Assembly: GCA_903822375.1 (NCBI GenBank)
Contig: CAIJOU010000702.1
Coordinates: 1 to 7,682, forward strand
Direction: 5' to 3'
Origin: Candidatus Hydrogenedentota bacterium
GTDB taxonomy: Bacteria; Hydrogenedentota; Hydrogenedentia; Hydrogenedentales; CAITNO01
DNA: 7,682 nucleotides
In this document: positions 1 through 6,677 of the stretch, in pieces
How positions within the stretch are numbered: position 1 is the first letter of the stretch
Layout: every line of letters starts with the position of its first letter
Translations under genes and position numbers: made by a program
The notes under the pieces: generated by a model
Seen by the model: only the letters and a program-made list of their open reading frames with translations
Databases searched by the model: none
What the model was told of the DNA's origin: nothing

Positions 1-941
1 CCTTCGGCGCGTGGGCGGCCGGCGGCTGGATGTGGGGCGGGCCGGATGATGACAACGCCGTGCGCGCCATGGATGTTGCGATCGACCTGGGCATCACCTG
101 CATTGACACCGCGCCCGCGTATGGCATGGGCCACAGTGAAACCCTGGTCGGCCGGGCAGTATTTGGCAAACGGGACAGGGTCACCATCGCCACCAAGTGC
201 GCGCTCCGGTGGGATTGCACCGAAGGCGAGCGGTTCTTCGACACTAAAGACAATGACGGCAAACCCCAAGTCCTCTACCGGAATCTGCGTCCCGCATCCA
301 TCCGTTACGAATGCGAGCAAAGCCTGCGCCGCATGAGAATAGACCATATAGATTTGTACCAGTGCCACTGGCCCGACAGCACCACCCCCATAGACGACAC
401 CATGGGCGCGCTGCTCGACCTGCAGCAGCAGGGAAAGATCCGAGCCATCGGGGTAAGCAATTTCTCCGCGGACTTGATGCGCCAGTGTTTGCAGACCGCG
501 CCCATTGCCGGCAGTCAGCCGCCGTACAGCGCGCTGGTACGCGGCGCGGAGGCGGAGGTGCTTCCCTTCTGCCGCGAGAATGGCATTGGCGTGCTGGCCT
601 ACAGCCCGCTGGCCCAGGGGCTGCTTACCGGAAAGGTGTCCGTTGACCGCGAATTCCCCGAGGGCGACCTGCGCCGCACCAAACCGCTCTTTACCCGGGA
701 AAACAGGGTAAAGGTCGTGAAGATGCTGGAACAGGTCCGGCCGATCACGGAGGCTCACAACGCCACGTTCGGCCAAGTGTTTCTCGCATGGCTGGTGGCG
801 CAGCCCGGAATGACCACCGCCCTCGCCGGCGCCCGAAACGAGGCGCAGGTCCGGGAAAATGCCCAGGCCGGCGACCTGCAACTGTCCGACGACGAGGTCG
901 CGACAATCCGCGGACTGGTCGAAACTGCATGGCCTCTTTGA
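1..941 (+). CDS. Aldo/keto reductase, 5' end cut by the window edge
   Basis: NAD(P)H-dependent oxidoreductase of the aldo/keto reductase superfamily (soluble TIM barrel, reduces or oxidises carbonyl groups). The reading frame is open from base 3 through an ATG at 30. The residues before that ATG (FGAWAAGGW) match the conserved first barrel strand of the family, so the true start lies off the window and 30 is not the start. Numbering from the ATG at 30, the catalytic tetrad is complete: Asp26 and Tyr31 (IDTAPAYG), Lys56 (ATK) and His113 (QCHW). The GVSNFS motif and the ASPLAQGLLTGK-like segment (here YSPLAQGLLTGK) also fit. The WmWGGpDD signature resembles the YhdN/IolS-like branch. The substrate cannot be told. 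The stop is TGA at 939-941 and the next gene has its own promoter, so this is likely the last gene of its unit. Confidence 0.93.
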   Translation, partial: FGAWAAGGWMWGGPDDDNAVRAMDVAIDLGITCIDTAPAYGMGHSETLVGRAVFGKRDRVTIATKCALRWDCTEGERFFDTKDNDGKPQVLYRNLRPASIRYECEQSLRRMRIDHIDLYQCHWPDSTTPIDDTMGALLDLQQQGKIRAIGVSNFSADLMRQCLQTAPIAGSQPPYSALVRGAEAEVLPFCRENGIGVLAYSPLAQGLLTGKVSVDREFPEGDLRRTKPLFTRENRVKVVKMLEQVRPITEAHNATFGQVFLAWLVAQPGMTTALAGARNEAQVRENAQAGDLQLSDDEVATIRGLVETAWPL

Positions 942-1076
942 CGGGCTGCATTTCGGCCTAAGCACCCTCCCAAGGCGTTCGAATGGAACAACCGCGCCCC
1001 CCCTGTCCGGCACTTTGCGGCGGAAGGTGGGGGCGGGTATACTTGCGCGGCAACAACAGCACCACGGGAAACAGTT
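942..1076 (+). other. Intergenic gap between aldo/keto reductase and prepilin peptidase
   Basis: A 135-base gap with no gene. Its second half holds a sigma70-type promoter and a ribosome binding site for the downstream gene. I see no convincing terminator for the aldo/keto reductase: a C-rich tract near 990-1003 and a G-rich tract near 1027-1037 could pair imperfectly, but no T-run follows. Confidence 0.6.
1015..1043 (+). promoter_or_regulatory. Predicted sigma70 promoter for the pilD-MBL-manA cluster
   Basis: TTGCGG at 1015-1020 and TATACT at 1038-1043 are separated by 17 bases. The -10 box matches the consensus at five of six positions and the -35 box keeps the TTG. Transcription would start near 1050, leaving a short leader with a GGGAA ribosome binding site at 1066-1070, six bases before the ATG at 1077. 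Predicted from sequence only. Confidence 0.5.
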
Positions 1077-2000
1077 ATGACGCCTCTTCCGAAAGATTTG
1101 CAGTCCCTGCACGGCTTCTTCATGATCATGTCGTTTGTCCTGGGAACGGCGGTGGGCAGTTTCTGCGGCGTGTGCATCGACCGCTGGCCGGCGGGGCTTT
1201 CAATCATAAAGCCCCGATCGCGCTGCCCAAAGTGTATGAATGAGATCGCCTGGTTTGACAACATCCCGCTGGTGAGTTGGGTCCTGTTGCGGGCGAAGTG
1301 CCGCAACTGCGATGCCCCCATCGGCCTGATGTGCCCGACCGTGGAACTTATCACCGGGTTGCTGTTCCTGGCCACCTACTGGCGTTTCGGTTATTCCCCC
1401 GCCACACCAGTGTACATGGCGCTGTGCGCGGGCATGGTCATCATCACGTTTCAGGACTTGGCGGACTGGACGATTCCGGACGAGATCACGCTGCCGGGCG
1501 TGCCGATCGGCCTTGCGCTCTCGCTGGCCGGCATGTTCTGGGGCGAGGCCACGGGACTGCGCGTGGTGAGCGTGTTTGATTCGCTGCTCGGCATACTGCT
1601 GGGGGCCGGCATTCTTTTCGCGCTCGACCGGGTGACGGTGCTGCTGCTGAAGAAGCCTGGAATGGGCATGGGCGACATGAAACTGCTGGCCATGCTTGGC
1701 GCTTTTCTGGGCTGGAAGGGCACCCTTGGCACATTGATGATGGGGTCTGTCATTGGCAGCTTCGTCGGCGTCTCCGTGCTTTTCTACTACCGAAAACGCG
1801 GTGAGAATGCCGTGGTGGAAAGCGCGAAGAAAACGGACGCGGCTGATTCGGACGAGGAGATTACCCTTGAGGGGCATTACCTCCCCTTCGGCCCCTACCT
1901 CGCCGTGGCGGGTCTGATCTACATGTTCTTTGGCCCCGAACTGATTAACTGGTACATAGCGTCGCTGGGCCCAAATTCCCAGGTGGTGGTGATTCGGTAA
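1077..2000 (+). CDS. pilD: Prepilin peptidase / N-methyltransferase (type IV leader peptidase, A24 family)
   Basis: Polytopic inner-membrane aspartic protease that cleaves the leader of type IV pilins or type II secretion pseudopilins and N-methylates the new N-terminus. The 307-residue length is slightly above the usual size. The N-terminal domain has the zinc-type cysteine pairs CPKC (Cys50, Cys53) and CRNC (Cys75, Cys78) around the typical KPRSRCPKC...I.W.DNIPL.SW block. The two catalytic aspartates are Asp127 (FQDLADWTIPDE) and Asp200 in the GMGMGDMK motif (GxGD). LPFGPYLA near residue 269 is the conserved last loop. A hydrophilic insert at about 239-264 (RKRGENAVVESAKKTDAADSDEE) separates two helices. 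The usual YPLVE after the second cysteine pair reads CPTVE here, adding Cys86. No pilin or secretion genes are in the window, so pilD versus gspO or comC cannot be decided. First gene of a likely three-gene operon. Confidence 0.95.
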   Translation: MTPLPKDLQSLHGFFMIMSFVLGTAVGSFCGVCIDRWPAGLSIIKPRSRCPKCMNEIAWFDNIPLVSWVLLRAKCRNCDAPIGLMCPTVELITGLLFLATYWRFGYSPATPVYMALCAGMVIITFQDLADWTIPDEITLPGVPIGLALSLAGMFWGEATGLRVVSVFDSLLGILLGAGILFALDRVTVLLLKKPGMGMGDMKLLAMLGAFLGWKGTLGTLMMGSVIGSFVGVSVLFYYRKRGENAVVESAKKTDAADSDEEITLEGHYLPFGPYLAVAGLIYMFFGPELINWYIASLGPNSQVVVIR

Positions 2001-2007
2001 TGCGGCC

Positions 2008-2991
2008 ATGATTGCGCCGTTGGAGACCTGCCACATTCAGCCGGTGACGGTTGCCATGCCCTTTCTGCTTGGCGAGGTCAACATGTACCTGTACGACGGC
2101 GGCGGTACGCTCACGCTGTTTGATGCCGCCGTTCCCACCGAAGAGGCCTGGCAGGTCCTCCAGAAGACACTGGCGGCGCGCGGCGCCGCAGTGCGGGACA
2201 TCGGGCGCGTGGTGCTGACCCATCATCATTTTGACCATACCGGCCTGGCGGGCCGGGTGGTCGATGAATCGGGAGCGGAACTCTGCGGACATCCGGAACT
2301 CCCCCTTCAGGCAGGACTGTCCTACACCTTTGACGACGCGCACAACGCCTGGCTGGCAACGCTGCTTGAAGGGCTTGGCACACCGTCCGACCTGGTTGCC
2401 TCGATGCTGGAACGCCGGCCTTTGCAAAAGCCCTTTGTCCACCGGGTTGACCGACTGGACCGCACGCTGCCCGACGGAACACACTTGGACGGCTTCCGGG
2501 TGGTTCATGTGCCGGGCCATTCGCCGACAGACACTCTCTTCGTTCACGAAACGGACGGCTTCAGCATTACGGGTGACCACATTCTTGAGCACATCACCCC
2601 GAACCCGATCATGCGCCGCCCGCCACCGGGGCAGGACCGCATCAAGAGCCTGGTGCAGTATGAGGAATCACTCGTCCGCTGCCGCGCGGTTGAACTGGGC
2701 TGGTGTTTCCCGGGCCACGGGAAGCCCTTTGCGGACCACCGCCACGTGGTGGACCGCATCCTCTCACGGCACCAGGACCGTAACCGGCGCATCCTGGCGT
2801 GGCCGCCCGGGACCGGTGCCACTCCCTATGAAACGGCCCGTCACCTTTATCCGCGGATGGGGGTGGAGGTTCTGTTCTTCTGCGTGTCAGTGGCTCTGGG
2901 CCAGTTGGAACTGCTGGAATCCCAGGGAATGTTGACCTCCTCTGCCGAGGAGGGTGTATTGCGATACTTTCCCGTCACTGCACGGGGATAG
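2008..2991 (+). CDS. Metallo-beta-lactamase-fold hydrolase with C-terminal winged-helix domain
   Basis: Probable cytoplasmic Zn-dependent hydrolase of 327 residues, like LACTB2 or glyoxalase-II-like proteins. The metal site is complete: His72-x-His74-x-Asp76-His77 in THHHFDHTG, His171 in VPGHSPTD, Asp190 in GDHIL and His237 in FPGHGKP. The MBL core covers about residues 10-250. The tail from about 255 to 325 (ILSRHQDRNRRIL ... LGQLELLESQGML) fits the small winged-helix domain that follows MBL cores in the LACTB2 group. The ATG at 2008 is seven bases after the prepilin peptidase stop, so the genes are probably co-transcribed and coupled. The substrate is unknown: RNA, thioester and lactone hydrolases share this architecture. 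Confidence 0.92.
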   Translation: MIAPLETCHIQPVTVAMPFLLGEVNMYLYDGGGTLTLFDAAVPTEEAWQVLQKTLAARGAAVRDIGRVVLTHHHFDHTGLAGRVVDESGAELCGHPELPLQAGLSYTFDDAHNAWLATLLEGLGTPSDLVASMLERRPLQKPFVHRVDRLDRTLPDGTHLDGFRVVHVPGHSPTDTLFVHETDGFSITGDHILEHITPNPIMRRPPPGQDRIKSLVQYEESLVRCRAVELGWCFPGHGKPFADHRHVVDRILSRHQDRNRRILAWPPGTGATPYETARHLYPRMGVEVLFFCVSVALGQLELLESQGMLTSSAEEGVLRYFPVTARG

Positions 2992-2995
2992 GGGA
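2991..2995 (+). promoter_or_regulatory. Ribosome binding site of manA with an ATG-TAG start-stop pair downstream
   Basis: GGGGA at 2991-2995 overlaps the last base of the upstream TAG stop and sits eight bases before the manA ATG at 3004. Between them, an out-of-use ATG at 2998-3000 is followed directly by TAG at 3001-3003, so a ribosome starting there would stop at once. This decides the manA start as 3004, since the same frame is closed by that TAG. Confidence 0.55.
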
Positions 2996-3003
2996 CGATG
3001 TAG

Positions 3004-4014
3004 ATGAGCGGTGAACGGCCTGAACTGCTGACCTTTGGGGAACGCTATTTTGAACGGATTTGGGGCGGACACCGACTCGGTACGAGTCTCGGCCGCCCTG
3101 TGCCGCACGAAAAGGTCATCGGCGAGGCATGGCTGATATCAGACCATGACGAATGCCAGAGCGTGGTCGATGCGGGCCCCTGGGCCGACAAAACACTGGG
3201 ACAAATCATGGCCGACTGCCCGGAATACCTGCAGGGCACCCGGGTCAAACCCACACCGCGCGGGCAGTTTCCACTGCTGCTCAAACTGATCGACGCCGGC
3301 GAGGCGCTGTCGGTGCAGGTGCATCCGGATGATGAAACTGCCCGGCGGCTTGGCGAACCGGACGTGGGCAAGACCGAAATGTGGCACGTCATCGAGGCCG
3401 ACCCCGGCGCGGAACTGGTCTGCGGACTGGTGCCGGGCACCACCCGCGAAACCTTTGCGGAGGCCGTGGCCGAAGGCAGGGTGGACCGGTGCATGACCCG
3501 CTTCCCCGCTCCGGCGGGCACTTCGGTGTTCGTCCCGGCGGGCACGGTGCATGCCATCGGCGGCGGCATCCTGCTCGCCGAAATCCAGCAAAACAGCAAC
3601 ATCACCTACCGGGTCCACGACTGGAACCGGCTCGATGCCGACGGCAACCCACGACAACTGCATCTCGAAAGGGCCATGGAGGCCATTCACTTTAATGCTT
3701 CTCATCCGGGTCCAAAGTCATCCCCGGCCCCGATCGCGGATGGTGACATACTGAGCGCCTGTGAATACTTCGTGACGGAACGCATCGAAGTGGCGCAGTC
3801 CGTGACAATAGGGAAGGGAACGGGGTCATTCCACCTCGTGCTTGCCATTGATGACGGACTCGCCGTCTTTGCCGGAGGGAGTCAAATGAACCTGCGGCGC
3901 GGTGCGGCGGTACTTGTGCCGGGAGGCGTGGGCACGTACTCGGTGGAGGGCAGGGGCGGGGCACTTCTATACTACGTTCCCGAATCCAAAGCGGACGTCC
4001 CTGTACAAATCTGA
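3004..4014 (+). CDS. manA: Mannose-6-phosphate isomerase, class I (short bacterial form)
   Basis: Cytoplasmic zinc enzyme that interconverts mannose 6-phosphate and fructose 6-phosphate, feeding mannose into glycolysis or fructose 6-phosphate into GDP-mannose and surface sugar synthesis. The 336 residues fit the short Bacillus-like form of type I phosphomannose isomerase. Visible landmarks are the N-terminal ERIWGG block (17-22), GEAWLISDH (40-48), the metal ligands Gln105 and His107 in VQVHPDD, Glu125 in KTEMW, His183 in GTVHAIGGG, and the catalytic-arginine segment QQNSNITYRVHDW with Arg203. The C-terminal cupin (about 250-336) is weaker but complete. It starts 12 bases after the MBL gene and is the last gene of the cluster. 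No T-run terminator was found directly after it. Confidence 0.96.
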   Translation: MSGERPELLTFGERYFERIWGGHRLGTSLGRPVPHEKVIGEAWLISDHDECQSVVDAGPWADKTLGQIMADCPEYLQGTRVKPTPRGQFPLLLKLIDAGEALSVQVHPDDETARRLGEPDVGKTEMWHVIEADPGAELVCGLVPGTTRETFAEAVAEGRVDRCMTRFPAPAGTSVFVPAGTVHAIGGGILLAEIQQNSNITYRVHDWNRLDADGNPRQLHLERAMEAIHFNASHPGPKSSPAPIADGDILSACEYFVTERIEVAQSVTIGKGTGSFHLVLAIDDGLAVFAGGSQMNLRRGAAVLVPGGVGTYSVEGRGGALLYYVPESKADVPVQI

Positions 4015-4150
4015 CAGTCCGAGTTCTCATACCCTTTAACCTTCGCTTTTCAGCAAATTTCCGAACGGACCGAGTCAATTGGCCTGTTGGAAGGCAGCGC
4101 GGCTTGGTTCCACAAGGTCATTCCTCCTGAAGTCCAGCAGGGCACAGCAC

Positions 4151-4195
4151 ATATTTGACCTCGGCATCTTCCGAGAATGCCGAAAGGGTCCATAT
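4151..4195. repeat. Long imperfect hairpin in the manA-sigma gap
   Basis: The arms pair as ATAT (4151-4154) with ATAT (4192-4195), GACC (4157-4160) with GGTC (4187-4190), and TCGGCAT (4161-4167) with ATGCCGA (4177-4183). That is 15 base pairs, a nine-base loop at 4168-4176, and small bulges TT/C and AAG. No T-run follows on either side, so it is not a standard intrinsic terminator. It may be an RNA stem or a protein-binding site. Confidence 0.6.
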
Positions 4196-4227
4196 CCTCT
4201 ATCGATTACTTGATATCCCGTGGTCTT

Positions 4228-4260
4228 GGTTGGCGTCACAGCCCGAGAGGTCGCCGAACC
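4228..4260. repeat. Inverted repeat with 8-bp stem
   Basis: GGTTGGCG at 4228-4235 pairs with CGCC (4252-4255) and AACC (4257-4260), with a single bulged G at 4256 and a 16-base loop. It is one of a run of inverted repeats in this gap. Alone it could be chance. Confidence 0.4.
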
Positions 4261-4339
4261 CTCAAGTATTTTACGGGCGGAATGCGGGCCGGGCTGACAC
4301 TGATATACCACCCACTCAGTAGGTATTAATTTGGCATTA

Positions 4340-4374
4340 TGTTCCGATATGGAACACTTCGCAACGATGTTCCG
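4340..4374. promoter_or_regulatory. Palindrome TGTTCC-N5-GGAACA plus a repeated half-site upstream of the sigma gene
   Basis: TGTTCC (4340-4345), GATAT, then GGAACA (4351-4356) forms a perfect 6-bp-arm palindrome of 17 bases. TGTTCCG recurs as a direct repeat at 4368-4374, 28 bases after the first copy. This looks like an operator for a dimeric regulator. Alternatively GGAAC at 4351-4355 resembles the -35 element used by many ECF sigma factors, with CGCGA at 4373-4377 at about the right distance, which would suggest autoregulation. A -10-like TTTAAT lies at 4401-4406. The roles are inferred; only the repeats are seen. Confidence 0.45.
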
Positions 4375-4466
4375 CGACAAAGCCACTGCTGTTACGACAT
4401 TTTAATCGAGTATTGTAGAGCCGGTTGAACGCGGCGTGCTTGTTTGATGTGAGGCTGACCTTGGGG

Positions 4467-4471
4467 AAGGA
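4467..4471 (+). promoter_or_regulatory. Ribosome binding site of the ECF sigma gene
   Basis: AAGGA at 4467-4471, inside the purine run GGGGAAGGAAA (4463-4473), lies six bases before the ATG at 4478 and supports that start. Confidence 0.7.
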
Positions 4472-4477
4472 AACAGC

Positions 4478-5071
4478 ATGCATCCTGGGGATGCGGACTT
4501 AATCATCCAATGCCTGGCGGGCGACACAGAGGCTTATGGTGCGCTGGTAAAGCGCTACCAGGGAGCCGTGTATGTCACCGCGTTCTACTATGTCGGCCGA
4601 TATGGCGCGGCGGAGGATGTGACCCAGGAGACCTTCTGGTCGGCCTACCGCAACCTGCGCTCGCTCAAGGAGCACACCAAGTTTGGTCCGTGGCTTCGGG
4701 GCATTGCGACCCGCACGGCGGCCAACTGGCTGCGCAGGAACATGGTGCGGGTGCAGCAGGAGACGCCGTTGCCGCACCGAAGGACGCTGTCGATTGAGGA
4801 TGTGCGCCGGGGTCCTGAGGCGATGATGCGCGCCGCAGAACGGTATGAGCAGGTGCATGAGGCGATCGATGTGTTGCCGGAGCGGTACCGGTTACCGGTC
4901 GTTTTGAGATACATGCAGGAACTGAGTTACGAGGAAATTGCCCGGTTTACAGGGGATACGCCCGATGAGGTTCGGGCGATTCTCCACCGGGCGGTGAACC
5001 AGTTGCGCGAGATTCTCGTGCAGAAGACCACGATGGAGGTTGATGCGCCGTGGCGTCGTGCGGGCAAATAA
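4478..5071 (+). CDS. ECF-type RNA polymerase sigma factor (sigma-70 family)
   Basis: Group 4 (extracytoplasmic function) sigma factor of 197 residues, which directs RNA polymerase to a small regulon when released from its anti-sigma partner. The sigma region 2 domain spans about residues 8-90, with the AEDVTQETFWSAYRNL block (45-60) and the -10-recognising helix through PWLRGIATRTAANWLRR (71-87). A linker follows, then sigma region 4 at about 125-180 with LPERYRLPVVLRYMQELSYEEIARFTGDTPDEVR and the HTH ending in HRAVNQLREIL. No sigma-3 domain and no C-terminal extension are visible. Its 3' end overlaps the anti-sigma gene by 22 bases, the usual arrangement for a coupled sigma/anti-sigma pair. 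Confidence 0.95.
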   Translation: MHPGDADLIIQCLAGDTEAYGALVKRYQGAVYVTAFYYVGRYGAAEDVTQETFWSAYRNLRSLKEHTKFGPWLRGIATRTAANWLRRNMVRVQQETPLPHRRTLSIEDVRRGPEAMMRAAERYEQVHEAIDVLPERYRLPVVLRYMQELSYEEIARFTGDTPDEVRAILHRAVNQLREILVQKTTMEVDAPWRRAGK

Positions 5072-6330
5072 GAACCCTGTTTCCCGTCTATCTGGACGGT
5101 GAGGCGGGTGGTGCGGAACGGCTCATTCTTGAACAGCACGTTAAAGAATGCGCCGAGTGTCATGCCGCATTGGAGTCCTCACGGGCCACTGTGGCGTTGC
5201 TATATGAAACGCTTTCCGCCGACCGGCTGCGCAAGGACCTTACACTGCAGGTGATGGCGCACCTTCCCGAGATGGACACACCGTCCGTACAGAACCATGA
5301 ATTGAGCCAGCGGGTGAAACATCCCGAATGGCAGGGCCCGTTCGGCCGCATGCGCGCCATGTTGCCGGTGTTTGCACCAATGATGCTGGCGTTGCTCGGC
5401 GTGGCGCTGTGGGTATCCTGGTCCGGTCATGAACCGCCTGCGGAGCGGTATGCGGGGATGGTGCTTTTTCAGCATCAGCCGGTGACCAGCAGCACCGATT
5501 TAGAGCCCCAGCGACACAGTGTTCACCTGAGTGACCGCATCAGTGCTCCCGTGCGCTATGAGACTGGGAGCGACGGCGGGCTGGTCATGGGTCTGGAAGG
5601 CAATTCGGAAATTCGCATGTTCTCCGACGCGCGGGTCAAGGTATGCGGCGCCCGTGAGTTGCGGCTGGAGTCCGGTTCGATTCACTGCAGCGTCGGCAAG
5701 GGGGAGCGTTACTTCCGGGTGAGCACGCCCGACGGCCTGATTACGGTTTTCGGAACCGTGTTCTCCATAGACGTTTTGAGCGATTCCACACTGGTGGCGG
5801 TGGTGAAGGGGGAGGTGCAGGTCGAGAATGCGAACACCTTTATCGTGCTGGGAGACGGCGAGCAGACCGAGGTGGCACCCGACTTGAAAGTGCTGACCAG
5901 CACGAAAGTCAACGTGGATGAACTGACGGCCCGCGCCGACAAGCTGACTCCCGATGCGGCGGCGGCCAAGGCCTTTTATGCGACGGAACAGGGAATAACG
6001 CCGCGGCTGTTCAGGGCCGAGCAGGTTTTCGTGGTTGAGACCCAGCGCGAACCTGTAAACGCGATCCATTTTGAGTGGAAGCCCGATCCGTTTGTCACCG
6101 GTCATGCCGGTTACGACGTTTATGTTTCTGACAACAACATGCACCCGCTGTTCAAAGCGCACCTTGATTCATTGGTGTTCCGCAGCAAGGAGTCGGGCAG
6201 TTGCACTGTCAAGGTGCCCGATCCGGCGATGCTTGCCGGCAACAGCGTGTTGCACATCAGCGTGCTACCCGACTACACGACAGGTTCCATCGAAACCTCC
6301 TTTACGGAGGTTGCCGTAACCAGTCCCTGA
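5050..6330 (+). CDS. Transmembrane anti-sigma factor: zinc-finger (ZAS) plus FecR-like domain
   Basis: Predicted membrane anti-sigma protein of 426 residues. A GTG at 5050 is the only possible start: an in-frame TGA lies at 5041-5043, and the first zinc cysteine is residue 4. GGAGG at 5035-5039 is its ribosome binding site. Residues 4-37 carry the zf-HC2/ZAS motif Cys4 ... His30-x3-Cys34-x2-Cys37, with FPVYLDGEA between. One membrane helix follows at about 104-124 (LPVFAPMMLALLGVALWVSW). Residues about 155-275 match the FecR sensor domain: LxSGSIHCSVGKGERYFRVSTPDG, then GTVFSIDV, then VVKGEVQV and LGDGEQTEV. Residues about 290-426 are an unrecognised, probably beta-rich extracytoplasmic domain. 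The sigma gene overlap implies translational coupling. The ligand sensed is unknown. Confidence 0.9.
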   Translation: MASCGQIRTLFPVYLDGEAGGAERLILEQHVKECAECHAALESSRATVALLYETLSADRLRKDLTLQVMAHLPEMDTPSVQNHELSQRVKHPEWQGPFGRMRAMLPVFAPMMLALLGVALWVSWSGHEPPAERYAGMVLFQHQPVTSSTDLEPQRHSVHLSDRISAPVRYETGSDGGLVMGLEGNSEIRMFSDARVKVCGARELRLESGSIHCSVGKGERYFRVSTPDGLITVFGTVFSIDVLSDSTLVAVVKGEVQVENANTFIVLGDGEQTEVAPDLKVLTSTKVNVDELTARADKLTPDAAAAKAFYATEQGITPRLFRAEQVFVVETQREPVNAIHFEWKPDPFVTGHAGYDVYVSDNNMHPLFKAHLDSLVFRSKESGSCTVKVPDPAMLAGNSVLHISVLPDYTTGSIETSFTEVAVTSP

Positions 6331-6418
6331 CTTCTCCAGAAAGTTGAATCCGAAGAAACCCGGTCCACCCAAACAATGCCCTTCAGAGGCGGCGACGGAG
6401 GCGCGCGGCAGCACCACA

Positions 6419-6459
6419 ACCATCTGCCTCACGTCACTCCTTCCCCAAGAGTACCTGCT
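6419..6459. repeat. Repeat core A, copy 1
   Basis: A 41-base core that begins ACCATCTGCC and ends GTACCTGCT. It differs from copy 2 at one position (C in place of T within TTCCCYAAGAG). An imperfect hairpin ACTC-c-TT/AA-GAGT with a CCCC loop lies inside it. Confidence 0.85.
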
Positions 6460-6549
6460 ATGCCAGCGCCACGTTCCGCCTCATTTGTCCTAATATGTCA
6501 TTTACACGGGTTTCCCTAAGAGAGAGGGCGGGTCCGCGGAACGCGGGCC

Positions 6550-6590
6550 ACCATCTGCCTCACGTCACTCCTTCCCTAAGAGTACCTGCT
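6550..6590. repeat. Repeat core A, copy 2
   Basis: 40 of 41 positions match copy 1, and it starts 131 bases after it. The T in TTCCCTAAGAG creates a TAG stop in the minus frame that is open through copy 1, which argues against coding on that strand. Confidence 0.85.
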
Positions 6591-6677
6591 CTACCGCGTT
6601 TTGGCGGCCCCCCTCTCTCGTTATGGGACACCGGACCGATCTTCTCAAGAGGAGCGCGGCACGGGAGCGTATGGCAC

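Larger units (their letters stand above)
4015..4477. other. 463-base intergenic region with clustered inverted repeats
   Basis: There is no supportable gene here. The stretch is visibly AT-richer than its neighbours, particularly from about 4300 to 4420. It contains five successive inverted repeats: about 4083-4117 (imperfect), 4151-4195, 4228-4260, 4305-4326 (5-bp arms) and 4340-4356. The last is a clean palindrome. The upstream part could be a manA trailer or a small structured RNA; the downstream part is the control region of the sigma factor gene. The strand of any RNA cannot be told from the sequence. Confidence 0.6.

Noticed and set aside
1200..2592. Long minus-strand open frames opposite the prepilin peptidase and MBL genes (278 and 215 codons)
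   Set aside because: They are shadows of high-GC coding sequence on the other strand. The plus-strand genes have complete catalytic motifs, while the minus frames have none.
3993..4020. GGACGTCC palindrome and GGAC/GTCC pair at the manA stop, considered as a terminator
   Set aside because: The stems are four bases, the first palindrome lies inside the coding sequence, and no T-run follows.
4075..4386. Minus-strand open frame of 103 codons in the manA-sigma gap
   Set aside because: The peptide looks random, matches no family I know, has no clear ribosome binding site, and lies across the palindrome and stem-loops. A degraded gene cannot be excluded, but nothing supports it.
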